Below are positions 1 to 7,843 of a stretch of DNA of 14,246 nucleotides, in pieces. The number at the start of each line of letters is the position of its first letter. Positions within the stretch are counted from its first letter, which is position 1. This DNA is from Saprospiraceae bacterium UBA7328 (GTDB lineage: Bacteria > Bacteroidota > Bacteroidia > Chitinophagales > Saprospiraceae), in the NCBI GenBank assembly GCA_002471345.1, contig DKPS01000105.1:1-14246 (forward strand), written 5' to 3'. The position numbers were made by a program, and so were the translations under genes. The notes under the pieces are model-generated. The model had not been told where the DNA came from, ran no database searches, and worked only from the letters and a program-made list of their open reading frames with translations.

Positions 1-265
1 CTTAGTCAACAGGCTCTATTGTTAATTACCTATATATTCGTTCTAAATATTTGTCAATATATTTAAATCCTTCTTTCTGGCATTTCCAATTTTGCATTCC
101 ACCAATTTCGTTTACATTATTTTATCAATCTTATTTTAAGAAAGAAATCATCTTATAATTTCTTGATAATCTGTTGACATAATTCATATCTCTCAATGAT
201 CTAAATCATTATTCGTACTCATAAATTAGAATAATTTTATAAAAATCAATTTATAAGATCCTTCT

Positions 266-1261
266 ATGAATCAGTGGTTGAGATTTATTCTCATTTTACT
301 CGGCATAATACTTAAACCAAATGTTTCCAATTCCCAGACAAAAGATACCTTCAAACAGATAATCAAACTGAATCAGCCCATTTCAGAAATTGGATTTCCA
401 TTTATTGGAGATTTTCACTTTAAAGATTATCAATTTATTGAACCTGAAAGTGGCATTCTTAGGTACAATTATTTTCTGGCAGGAATAGATCTTTTTCCAT
501 TTGTATTTCTTTTCGACAAAGAAGAATCAAGAATTCAAGGATGGGCAACTTTTGGAACTCGAATAAGAGTGTGGGACAAAAGAAGAGAGCCGTTGCGATC
601 AAATTATAAATGGCAATCTTCACATGCAATCAAAACTCCTAGCCTTTTACCTGGCATACATTTGACATATCAATTGTATCCTCGAAAAAAACAATTCGCG
701 TTCTCATTTTCCTACATAGAGCTAAGTTTCACCCATCATTCCAATGGTCAGGACGCTCCAACTTTAGCTTCTCAAGACAACACATTAAATCTTCCTGATA
801 ATTATATCTATAACATTGTAGATGGAGATTTCTCTTCAAATAACTTAACCCTTAGCATGAAAAATTCGAAATGGACTCAAAATTCATATTTGAACAATAC
901 ATACTACTTAAAATTTGATGCATTAGGATCAGAAAAATTTGATCATGATGATTTACACAAGTATATTATCGGTTATAATATGAGGTATTTTATCGGTCGT
1001 TCTAATGACAAAACAGAACCTGTTTACACTCACCTTTTCGATTTTGCAATTAGCCTCGGTACAGAAAGCATTCAAAATATATCATTAAATAAAGCCCTTT
1101 CTTATACTTTCTCTTATCACTATCGGCTTCCTTTTAGTCACCACCTTGGAGTATTTGCAAAGTATGGTTATCTAGGACAAGACAATTACAATATTTATTT
1201 AGAACAAAGTCTACATTACTTAAGAATCGGACTGTCTATTACAAACTACAATCTTCAATAA
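266..1261 (+). CDS. OMPLA-like outer-membrane phospholipase A (PldA-like beta-barrel)
   Basis: The 331-residue product starts with a hydrophobic signal peptide (about residues 5-23, ending near SNSQ). The rest alternates polar and aromatic residues, as in a beta-barrel, and ends in aromatic-rich strands (YLRIGLSITNYNLQ). The key motif is HHSNGQ at residues 157-162. OMPLA (PldA) has HxSNG, with catalytic His and Ser two residues apart, which would here be H157 and S159. In E. coli OMPLA the supporting Asn lies 12 residues after the Ser; here position +12 is D171 and +13 is N172. OMPLA hydrolyses phospholipids that reach the outer leaflet of the outer membrane. The family call rests on motif, barrel pattern and size (E. 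coli PldA is slightly shorter). The start is the first ATG before the signal peptide. The stop codon lies one base before the next gene's ATG, so the two are probably co-translated. It could also be an inactive barrel relative. Confidence 0.65.
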   Translation: MNQWLRFILILLGIILKPNVSNSQTKDTFKQIIKLNQPISEIGFPFIGDFHFKDYQFIEPESGILRYNYFLAGIDLFPFVFLFDKEESRIQGWATFGTRIRVWDKRREPLRSNYKWQSSHAIKTPSLLPGIHLTYQLYPRKKQFAFSFSYIELSFTHHSNGQDAPTLASQDNTLNLPDNYIYNIVDGDFSSNNLTLSMKNSKWTQNSYLNNTYYLKFDALGSEKFDHDDLHKYIIGYNMRYFIGRSNDKTEPVYTHLFDFAISLGTESIQNISLNKALSYTFSYHYRLPFSHHLGVFAKYGYLGQDNYNIYLEQSLHYLRIGLSITNYNLQ

Positions 1262-1262
1262 C

Positions 1263-2675
1263 ATGAATACGAAGGTTAAAGTAAGTTTTCAGCTTATCAT
1301 CCTTTTCTTCCTCTTCCATTTTCATTTATCTGCCCAAAAAGTAGATTCAATTATTCCTTATAACTCTCCTCATTTAAAAGCGACCCTAACTACAACAATA
1401 ACCAATATATCACTAAACAGAGTCAATCGTTATGTTCTTCCCTCGGGGAGAGAATGGGCAGATGTGAATTGGGCCTCTTGGAAGAAGAATTTAAAGCAAG
1501 CTCCACAATGGGATTGGGACTTATTTACCACAAATTGGTTTGCACACCCTTATGCTGGATCGATGTATTACTCCTCAGCGAGGTCTGTTGGTCTTTCATA
1601 TTGGCAATCTGCGGCTTACACCGTAGGAGGAACAGCAATGTGGGAATATTTTGGTGAAGTTCTACCGCCAAGCCTTAATGACTTCTTTACAAACATTTTA
1701 GGTGGCTTTCACCTTGGAGAAGTAATTCATAGATTATCTGAGAATATTCTCGACGATAGAACAAATGGTAAAAAAAGAAGACAAAAAGAAATATTGAATT
1801 TCTTGGTAAATCCAATAGGAGAAGCTAATAGATTAATGTTTGGGCTGACCAATGATCACCATCTTCATAGAAATCATATCCATAGGAATTTAGAAATGAA
1901 GATATCACTAATGGGACTCCAAATACTTAATACCAATGTAACTCCCGACCAGAGATTACTTCCAATTATTGAATTAGATATCATTTACGGCAATCTTGAA
2001 GATAAAGAAATAACAATTAGTCCATTTGACATTTTCTGGTTCGAAGGGTGGATTAGATTTGATAAACATAATGATAAAAATGAAAATGCATTTCCTCTAC
2101 CTTATTGGAATATGAGATCTACGGCTATTCTTCATGGAAAGAGAAAAGTAATTGAAAAACGAACAATTATTTACGGGCTATTTCAAGATTATGACTACAT
2201 AAAAACACACAATTATGAATTAGGATCTTTGGGATTTTCAGGAGGCTGGCTTCTCACAAAGGCTACAAATGACATCTTTTCAAATCTAAAAATGAATTTA
2301 GGTGTCATTGCACTGGGTGCAACTGACTCTGAAGCTATAGACTTGATAAAACCTCGAGATCCAGATGCATTTAGAGATTATACTATGGGCTCTGGATATT
2401 TCATCAAAATGCATTTTGATATAAGTTCAAAAAAATATGGCTCTGTCAAATTGAATTATGATCATTGGATGATGTGGACACTCTCAGGACCAAAAGGAAA
2501 AGAACGGGTTCACTTTACAGATATTCAATATTCATTTCCAATATCACAAAGAATTGAATTAGGAATGGCCCATAACTTATATGTCAGAAAAGGGCTCTAC
2601 TCTTTTGCCGAAGAGAATATTGCGGAAAAAAATAAATCCTCTGAGTTAAAATTTATTTTAAGCTATTCGCTGTAA
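1263..2675 (+). CDS. DUF3943 family outer-membrane protein
   Basis: The 470-residue product has a clear signal peptide (hydrophobic residues 8-22, cleavage likely after LSAQ at 22-25). The conserved DUF3943 block spans about residues 60-165. It reads NWFAHPYAGS (91-100), then WEYFGE (127-132), PSLND (136-140) and GGFHLGE (147-153), which I recognise as the family signature. The remaining 300 residues look like alternating beta strands (for example IELDIIYGNL and RIELGMAHNLYV), consistent with an outer-membrane barrel. The family has no known biochemical function. It follows the OMPLA-like gene with a single base between stop and ATG and no room for its own promoter, so the two form an operon and may act together at the outer membrane. 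The last 23 bases overlap the end of a decayed minus-strand gene. Confidence 0.85.
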   Translation: MNTKVKVSFQLIILFFLFHFHLSAQKVDSIIPYNSPHLKATLTTTITNISLNRVNRYVLPSGREWADVNWASWKKNLKQAPQWDWDLFTTNWFAHPYAGSMYYSSARSVGLSYWQSAAYTVGGTAMWEYFGEVLPPSLNDFFTNILGGFHLGEVIHRLSENILDDRTNGKKRRQKEILNFLVNPIGEANRLMFGLTNDHHLHRNHIHRNLEMKISLMGLQILNTNVTPDQRLLPIIELDIIYGNLEDKEITISPFDIFWFEGWIRFDKHNDKNENAFPLPYWNMRSTAILHGKRKVIEKRTIIYGLFQDYDYIKTHNYELGSLGFSGGWLLTKATNDIFSNLKMNLGVIALGATDSEAIDLIKPRDPDAFRDYTMGSGYFIKMHFDISSKKYGSVKLNYDHWMMWTLSGPKGKERVHFTDIQYSFPISQRIELGMAHNLYVRKGLYSFAEENIAEKNKSSELKFILSYSL

Positions 2676-2969
2676 GATTATATTCTCCTGGAATTCCTTC
2701 CATTAACTTTACGATATAGTCGCTAGAATACTTATCTAAAACAACTTGTTTAAAATATTCTATAGTAGGTTGTTCATCATCAATCATGTATAGGTCATTA
2801 TCAGTTGTCATTACACCTTCGGGTATATTACTCAATGCTTGGGTATATAAATGTACATTTCAGCCCCCCCTGATATTTCTTTTCCAATTTGAATTTTTAC
2901 ATGGTTACTTCTCATAGTCCAGACATAGTCACTTTTTATCGTTTTTCCACGTATGCCATGGTAAATCAA
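2653..2969 (-). pseudogene. Frameshifted remnant of an unidentified minus-strand gene
   Basis: Two coding-like stretches sit in different frames on the minus strand. The upstream piece (about 2969 to 2832) reads YHGIRGKTIKSDYVWTMRSN, then a KIQIGKEISGGAEM segment, and ends IYIPKH followed by TGA at 2834-2832. The downstream piece runs from 2835 to 2653: LSNIPEGVMTTDNDLYMIDD, then EYFKQVVLDKYSSDYIVKLM, ending GEYNLTANSLK. One extra base at the CATTGAG junction near 2832-2836 joins them into one protein (IYIPKH-LSNIPEG), so one lost base is the simplest explanation. A seven-C tract at 2864-2870 lies inside the upstream piece and is read through cleanly, so it is not the lesion. No proper start is visible and the family is not recognised. 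It converges on, and overlaps by 23 bases, the DUF3943 gene. Confidence 0.5.
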
Positions 2970-3616
2970 TAATTTTTATTTAGGTTAAACTTCATGCAAT
3001 ATTCATCAATCAATTAAATGTCCTTACTACCCTATTCTCTATTCGACTACTTCAACCATTTCTTTCAGAAGAAACTTAATCTATGGATTAGGGACAAGTA
3101 ACTTTAGTGCCTTCAATATTCATGAAATGTACTTTGCTATTGAGATAATCTATCAATTCGGATACTTGTGAGAGAATACAACATCTCTGAAAGCAATCCA
3201 AAAATAGAATGTGTAAACACAAGGATTCATTCAGCATATTTTAGTTATTAGCTCTCGCATCTACGTCACTTAGCTCCAACTCTTTACAACTATTCTCATT
3301 AATCCTCAATATGAATTCCAAAATGGGCAATAAATATCTTTTCCTGAGCTTCAAGATTCAACTCATTTTTTACTTTTCAACTTCAATCCATATCAGATGC
3401 AAATTCCTAATTAACTTAAAAATTGATTTCTTAACTGACTCTATCAGGCTGCTCAAAGGAAAGGTTCTTAAATCATGAGCCTTCTCTTTTTTTATCTAAA
3501 CATCTCGCCGCTGCCATACGCACATCAATTGAATATTCATATAAAACCACAACTTCATTTCTGTCAATCAATCAACTAAATTATTATCTGGCCTTCGCAA
3601 TTCTGGCTAAGCCTTA
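2970..3616 (-). other. Decayed coding stretch, no intact gene
   Basis: No open frame of useful length survives here on either strand. The minus strand nevertheless holds a run of short protein-like pieces in shifting frames. In minus-strand order these include VLYEYSIDVRMAAARCLDKK (about 3567-3490), LRTFPLSSLIESVKKSIFKL (about 3470-3410), KNELNLEAQEKIFIAHFGIH (about 3370-3310), LPILEFILRINENSCKELEL (about 3330-3270) and VSELIDYLNSKVHFMNIEGT (about 3167-3100). They look like the wreck of one or two genes that once lay downstream of the methyltransferase-like gene. No piece is long enough to name a family. No RNA gene or repeat was seen. Confidence 0.35.
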
Positions 3617-4891
3617 TCAGAATAAAATTGACAAATGTCCCACTTCATTTAACTTAGCATTGACCCCCGAATTTCTCAATACTTGAATTGCTTTGTCATT
3701 AAATCCATTTTCATTCAGCTCCTCTAATATCTTGCCTACAGAGGGCCAAATATCTTCAGGAGCTATGCTGGAATCGATGTTGTCATAGTAACCATCAGAG
3801 TCCCTTGGACATATACCGTAAGCAGCCCTCTGTAGATCATGAAATGCATAAAATTCTTTCATAAAGTCATCGTCCTGACGTATCATTTTAACATATTTAG
3901 TTAACTCAGCAGCTTGCTGATCATCATCATGATTAGCATACCAGGTAGCCACGCTGAATGGACAGATACAATCTATACTAAATGCAAATTCTCGTCTATG
4001 TAAAACATCTCCCTCTTTTTGATAAACAGCGTAAAATGATTCAGTTGAAGCAGCCCAATTTCCTCCTATAAATAATAATCCCCCTTCAGTCAGTTTACCT
4101 TTAAACCATGACAGAGCTTTTAAGAAGAAGGCATTATTGAAATAAAAAAGCACATTGAAACATCTAATCACATCCACCGGCTTAATATCTACGGCCCCTA
4201 TTCCGCCAATTATAAAAGACAAGTTATTTTGCTCATAGATTTTTATTGGATCTAGCTCAAGTCGTGGTACTATATTCTTATCTTTTGACGGATGGCCATC
4301 TAATTGGTTCAGAAGTTTATAAAATCTGCTCTTGGTTTCTTCTTTATCCTTTAGTAAAAGATCCCAATTTTCAATAGTTGGATTAGAAGGTTGGAAATAG
4401 ACAATGGATTTTCCTTCCGAAAAGGTGGCATAATTTCCTGACTCATCATGGACTAAGAATTTAGGAAGTGAAGGGTCAACACCAAATATATTCCAATCTG
4501 GAAAATAATTAGCGGTGTCAATGGTAGTATAAGGTGGAAATCCGCAACCAATATCCATCATAGATTTTGCCTCTTTTGAATTCCATTGACTCATCTTAAT
4601 GTATTTGTCTATGGCAGCATGTCTACCTGGTACTGTAACTGGTGGTATTCTATCCTCCCATGCACTTGGTAAGATCCGGCCTAATAATGTCCCCAATATT
4701 TCTCCGAGCATTTCAGACAAATCAGTAGCAGGGATATTGGCGTTATTGATCAGCCTAAACATTCTTTCTACCATTGACAAAACATCAGGTCTGTCAATAG
4801 GAATATTCTCTAATTTATTCCTAAATTTTTTAGATAGCTTGCCTTCAAAATATTTATCATTCAGGATCTCTACATAGTTTTCCATGCGCAT
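3617..4891 (-). CDS. Class I SAM-dependent methyltransferase-like protein
   Basis: The product is 424 residues with no signal peptide or membrane segment, so it is probably cytoplasmic. After a mostly helical N-terminal region (1-105) comes a Rossmann-type methyltransferase core. Motif I is MMDIGCGFPPYTT (111-123), the glycine-rich S-adenosylmethionine loop. FGVDPS (136-141) supplies the acidic residue that usually binds the ribose hydroxyls. VIRCFNVLFYF (241-251) fits motif IV, and KLTEGGLLFIGG (266-277) is the typical late strand after the methylation core. The substrate cannot be told from sequence. Insertions between the motifs (about 150-235) are long for a minimal methyltransferase domain. 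The first ATG at 4891 is chosen; a second ATG two codons later (4885) is equally possible. No Shine-Dalgarno is visible. The gene ends with TGA, and decayed sequence lies beyond it. Confidence 0.7.
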   Translation of the reverse strand: MRMENYVEILNDKYFEGKLSKKFRNKLENIPIDRPDVLSMVERMFRLINNANIPATDLSEMLGEILGTLLGRILPSAWEDRIPPVTVPGRHAAIDKYIKMSQWNSKEAKSMMDIGCGFPPYTTIDTANYFPDWNIFGVDPSLPKFLVHDESGNYATFSEGKSIVYFQPSNPTIENWDLLLKDKEETKSRFYKLLNQLDGHPSKDKNIVPRLELDPIKIYEQNNLSFIIGGIGAVDIKPVDVIRCFNVLFYFNNAFFLKALSWFKGKLTEGGLLFIGGNWAASTESFYAVYQKEGDVLHRREFAFSIDCICPFSVATWYANHDDDQQAAELTKYVKMIRQDDDFMKEFYAFHDLQRAAYGICPRDSDGYYDNIDSSIAPEDIWPSVGKILEELNENGFNDKAIQVLRNSGVNAKLNEVGHLSILF

Positions 4892-5150
4892 TGGTTTTGT
4901 TAGATTAGTGCTTTAAGGTACAGGGCATAATCCATATATATTGTATAATCTAAAGAAGAGAATTCTTTGATTCAGAATGACTCATATAATTATCTAATAA
5001 AAAGTAAATTTTCACTTCCCATATTACTTTTCCATCCTTTCCTTGAAATAGAGGGCTCCAAAGGAAAAGCAAGGAATACTCTCTGCTATAAGCAAAGTTC
5101 CTTTTCTTTTGTGAGTGGTTTACAAATGAATCTCAATGACAATGAACAAA
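4892..5150. other. Intergenic region without a supported gene
   Basis: This lies between the divergent start of the methyltransferase-like gene and the relic patch that follows. One plus-strand open stretch (about 4967-5176) has low-complexity, non-family-like sequence. Its late part (FVSGLQMNLNDNEQIQSYT) vaguely resembles the post-membrane helix of DUF6090 proteins and may belong to the relic just downstream, but this is weak. The promoter of the minus-strand gene should lie in the first 70 bases. No good TTG...TAnnTTTG pair was found there; TACCTTAAAG at about 4911-4920 on the minus strand is the nearest thing to a -7 box. Confidence 0.3.
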
Positions 5151-5258
5151 TTCAATCCTATACCAGACTTTGTTAAATCCACTATATCATCTTCTCAGTT
5201 AAATCAAATCAAAAATGAAAGGCTATCAATGCTCCTCTACCAATTTGAAAATGAAGAC
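5151..5258 (+). pseudogene. Relic fragment of a DUF6090-family gene
   Basis: The plus-strand frame reads FNPIPDFVKSTISS, then QLNQIKNERLSMLLYQFENE. It aligns without gaps to the middle of the DUF6090 protein encoded at 7844 (FNPRLGFIKSIISS, then GRLGHIKNERLLTLLSQFED), with about 21 of 34 positions identical and most others conservative. No DUF6090 N-terminal membrane module (FLRKIRK...GEIALVVIGILIALQINNW) precedes it, and the family's C-terminal part does not follow, so only an internal fragment survives. It is followed within three bases by a possible transporter fragment, which suggests a deletion or recombination joint. This is a dead remnant of at least one further DUF6090 paralogue in the neighbourhood. 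Confidence 0.65.
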
Positions 5259-5260
5259 AT

Positions 5261-5356
5261 ATGCAGAAAATCGCTAAAATTCCAAATGCGTTTAGTATAT
5301 TTTTATCGTTATTGGTTATCGCAGCAATTACGGTAGTTGTAATAGAAGTGATTTAA
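5261..5356 (+). pseudogene. Possible N-terminal fragment of a YfcC-type transporter
   Basis: A 31-codon frame starts at ATG 5261 and reads MQKIAKIPNAFSIFLSLLVI then AAITVVVIEVI and stop. The start K(I/V)P(N/H)x followed by one hydrophobic helix is how YfcC-family (C4-dicarboxylate or short-chain fatty acid type) membrane proteins begin. In a complete member the helix would lead on to a conserved W-x-x-P-x-G stretch and several hundred residues; here the frame stops right after the helix. The next 170 bases hold a stop-free frame (5338-5529) with no start and no recognised family. The assignment rests on about 25 residues, so it is tentative. A coincidental hydrophobic peptide cannot be excluded. 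Confidence 0.3.
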
Positions 5357-5474
5357 AACGTATCTCATCTTCTGTAGACGACACATTGACCCTCAATTTC
5401 TTAGCAATATTATTCAGCCAAAAGCTGATCAACCTCTGGTTGGCTACACATAACTATGGCTATGCATTTCAAAT

Positions 5475-5509
5475 TTTGCAAATTTTTGAAAACCAAGCCG
5501 TTATCTTTA
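5475..5509 (+). promoter_or_regulatory. Possible promoter of the phosphoesterase fusion gene
   Basis: TATCTTTA at 5502-5509 matches the Bacteroidota -7 consensus TAnnTTTG as well as the DUF6090 promoters in this window do. A TTTG lies at 5475-5478, giving 23 bases between the elements, longer than the usual 19-21. If used, the transcript would start near 5515 and carry a leader of about 45 nt before the ATG at 5560. It could also be a relic of a lost DUF6090 promoter, because the codon position four bases after the box reads ACG instead of ATG. Confidence 0.3.
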
Positions 5510-5559
5510 TCGGACGACATAGTTATTAAATCACTTCATAAAGTATTTTATTTAGAAAA

Positions 5560-7602
5560 ATGAAGCCTTCACATTTTATATTATTGTTTCTAAGCTTCTT
5601 GTTTGTCTTAGAAGATATGGATGCTCAAAGAAATCGAAAGATTTTTGATGGCCCATATATTACTATCAATGAAGACAATAAAGAGTGCATGTGGATTCAA
5701 AAAGGTAGGGTAAGGAGGCAGTCCATTACACCATATGATACCATTGACTTTTTTGATATCCCAAATCTTCCAAAGGTTGATTTACATAATTTGGATTTTG
5801 ATATTGACTCAACTGTTTCCTACTCTAATGTGAGTCACTTTGCTGCTATTAGTGATGTTCATGGGCAACATGAATTATTAATTGAATTGCTCACGGCACA
5901 GGGTATAATTGATAGCGTGCAAAATTGGAGTTTTACGGATGGGCATTTGGTGGTTGTCGGCGATATTTTTGATAGAGGCGACAGGGTGACAGAAAGCCTA
6001 TGGTTTTTATTTGAACTGGAAAAACAAGCAAAGAAAGCCGGAGGTAAAGTTCACCTCTTATTAGGCAATCACGAAGTCATGGTGCTTCATGGTGATATTG
6101 GATATATTAATCCTAAATATAGATATACAAGCAGAGTCTCAAGAACCCCATATCCTGATCTTTTTTCGGACAAAACTCTTCTCGGTCAATGGTTGCGATC
6201 AAAGAATATAACAGTATCAATAAATGACTTTGTTTTTGTTCATGGAGGTTTTTCCAAAAAAGTCATAGATAAAGAGATTTCATTGAGTCAAGTTAACAAG
6301 GTATTTAAAAATGAAATTTTACCAGACCGAATAATTGCGAATGACACTACTGAATTTATATCAACCATGTATTTTGAAAACGGTCCTTTATGGTATAGAG
6401 GCTATGCAAATCCTGAAGGTTTTGATTCTGAACAAGCTGAATATATCCTAGGCAAGCTAAATAAAGAATCAATTATTGTAGGACATACCTCCATGCCACA
6501 GGTGATGTCATTGTATGACAATAGAGTTATACTGATCGATAGCAGCATCAAATTTGGAAAATCAGGAGAGCTCTTAATTTTTGAGGATGATATTTTGTAT
6601 AGAGGTTTACAGAATGGAGATAGGCTTCTATTGGATTCAAATGACAAAGAAGGCAAAAGATCAATCTTTGATTATTTATTTGAAGTGGTTGATTCAAATA
6701 CAATTTTGACGTTAAAAACAGATGTGAATCATCTTTTGGAAACAAAACTAGACAAAGAGTATCAAACTTCTGAAGTTATTATATCTGATGATTTGGATGA
6801 ACCATTGGTTTTTAAATCTAGAGTAAAAGTAAGAGGTAATATGCGTAAAAAGTTATGCACTTTGCCTCCTTTAAAAATAGATTTCAATAAATCGGATTTG
6901 AGAAATCATGGATTTTCAAATAATGATAAAGTAAAGTTGGTATTGCAATGCATGGATTCTATATCACAAGAGATATCAGTAAAAAAGGAACATCTTGTAT
7001 ACGAATTGTATCGACAGATTGACACGCTAGGATTGAGGTCTAAACTTATAAAAGTCAATTTGATTACAGATGAAAATGAAAAGGAGGTTGTTCAAGGATT
7101 CATCTTAGAAGATGAAGAAAACTTTGCTAGAAGAGTAGGAGGAAAGTTGATTAAGAAAGGCATTGTTCGTCCTCAATCAATGCAACGCGAAGCGTATCTC
7201 AAAATGGTTTTTTTTCAATATATGATCTGCAACAATGATTGGGTAATTTCTAACAGACACAATATTGAAACCATTTTACTAGATAATCATAATCGCCTCT
7301 TTGCTGTAGCTTATGATTTTGATTACTCCGCAATTGTAGCTCAAGAATATGCGGTCCCTTCACATGTATTTCCTAGCATGGATGTTGAGCTTCGTTATCT
7401 TAGGGTTAAGGGTTTGATCAAAGCCGAATTAGAGGCCATTAAAAAATTTTACAATGATGAACGAGATAACTTCAACAATATAATACAAGGTGCATCTTAT
7501 TTATCAGAGGAAGAAAGAAACCGATTCAACTCATTTATTGACGACTTTTATAAAATAATCAATAGTAAAAAATGGGCCAAATCCCAATTGAGTGCAAATT
7601 AA
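5560..7602 (+). CDS. Exported calcineurin-like phosphoesterase fused to a CotH/kinase-like domain
   Basis: The product is 680 residues. A signal peptide (hydrophobic 6-18, cleavage near DAQ at 21-23) sends it out of the cytoplasm. Residues about 92-345 form a metallophosphoesterase domain with all the dimetal motifs: DVHG (D99, H101), GDIFDRG (134-140), GNHE (169-172), VHGG (227-230) and GHT (308-310). The order and the GDxxDRG form resemble the Shelphs/PPP-like phosphatases. Residues about 370-670 are a second domain: VKVRGNMRKKLCTLPPLKI (422-440), VYELY (480-484), GFILEDEE (513-520), FFQYMICNNDW (551-561), HN (567-568) and YDFDYS (585-590). This matches a Bacteroidota family I know as hypothetical or CotH-like, in which NxDW...HN and DFD recall the catalytic and metal sites of protein-kinase-like folds. 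Hydrolysis of a phosphoester is well supported; the C-terminal activity is inference. The ATG at 5560 directly precedes the signal peptide. Confidence 0.8.
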   Translation: MKPSHFILLFLSFLFVLEDMDAQRNRKIFDGPYITINEDNKECMWIQKGRVRRQSITPYDTIDFFDIPNLPKVDLHNLDFDIDSTVSYSNVSHFAAISDVHGQHELLIELLTAQGIIDSVQNWSFTDGHLVVVGDIFDRGDRVTESLWFLFELEKQAKKAGGKVHLLLGNHEVMVLHGDIGYINPKYRYTSRVSRTPYPDLFSDKTLLGQWLRSKNITVSINDFVFVHGGFSKKVIDKEISLSQVNKVFKNEILPDRIIANDTTEFISTMYFENGPLWYRGYANPEGFDSEQAEYILGKLNKESIIVGHTSMPQVMSLYDNRVILIDSSIKFGKSGELLIFEDDILYRGLQNGDRLLLDSNDKEGKRSIFDYLFEVVDSNTILTLKTDVNHLLETKLDKEYQTSEVIISDDLDEPLVFKSRVKVRGNMRKKLCTLPPLKIDFNKSDLRNHGFSNNDKVKLVLQCMDSISQEISVKKEHLVYELYRQIDTLGLRSKLIKVNLITDENEKEVVQGFILEDEENFARRVGGKLIKKGIVRPQSMQREAYLKMVFFQYMICNNDWVISNRHNIETILLDNHNRLFAVAYDFDYSAIVAQEYAVPSHVFPSMDVELRYLRVKGLIKAELEAIKKFYNDERDNFNNIIQGASYLSEEERNRFNSFIDDFYKIINSKKWAKSQLSAN

Positions 7603-7658
7603 AACCATAGCAAAACATGAAAGTAGGATGAGGAGATTTATCCCTTGATATTAGAACC

Positions 7659-7701
7659 CAAACTTGACAAGGTCACCTAATCATCTTAGTGCCTAAGTTT
7701 G
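7659..7701. repeat. Imperfect inverted repeat (possible RNA hairpin)
   Basis: CAAACTT at 7659-7665 pairs with AAGTTTG at 7695-7701. Inside it, AGG/CCT, CAC/GTG and TAA/TTA also pair, with bulges on the left arm only. It begins 57 bases after the phosphoesterase fusion gene. No T-run follows, so it is not a standard intrinsic terminator; it may stabilise the 3' end of that transcript. Confidence 0.3.
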
Positions 7702-7809
7702 TTAAGGGGAGTTAGGTAACATCTTTTGCCATCCATAACATCGTTGCTTCTTACTTCCTTGTTCGCAGTCTCAAAAAAAGAACATTTTTGGTTGCCCACA
7801 GCCAAAATA

Positions 7810-7839
7810 TTGACACTTCATGTCGCTTCCTTATCTTTA
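7810..7839 (+). promoter_or_regulatory. Bacteroidota-type promoter of DUF6090 copy 1, four bases from the ATG
   Basis: TTG (7810-7812), 19 bases, then TATCTTTA (7832-7839) fits the Bacteroidota pattern of a -33 TTG and a -7 TAnnTTTG. Only CTAA separates the box from the ATG at 7844. Since transcription starts a few bases after the -7 box, the message should begin at or next to the ATG. The same arrangement precedes four other genes here. Confidence 0.6.
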
Positions 7840-7843
7840 CTAA

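Noticed and set aside
173..265. Promoter of the OMPLA-like gene starting from TTGACA at about 173
   Set aside because: No TAnnTTTG-like box lies at the right distance, and the AT-rich sequence before 266 offers many poor matches.
1454..1657. Plus-strand open frame inside the DUF3943 gene
   Set aside because: It overlaps the most conserved block of a clear DUF3943 gene in another frame and has no family features.
2653..2835. A free-standing 60-residue minus-strand gene starting at TTG
   Set aside because: Coding-like sequence continues upstream in the adjacent frame and joins it with one added base, so it is the end of a broken gene, not a gene of its own.
2864..2870. Seven-C tract as a phase-variation switch
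   Set aside because: The minus-strand coding-like frame passes through the tract cleanly (ISGGAEM). The frame break is about 30 bases further on, at a CATTGAG site.
4599..4877. Plus-strand open frame opposite the methyltransferase-like gene
   Set aside because: It is the complement of the N-terminal part of the minus-strand gene, whose motifs are clear.
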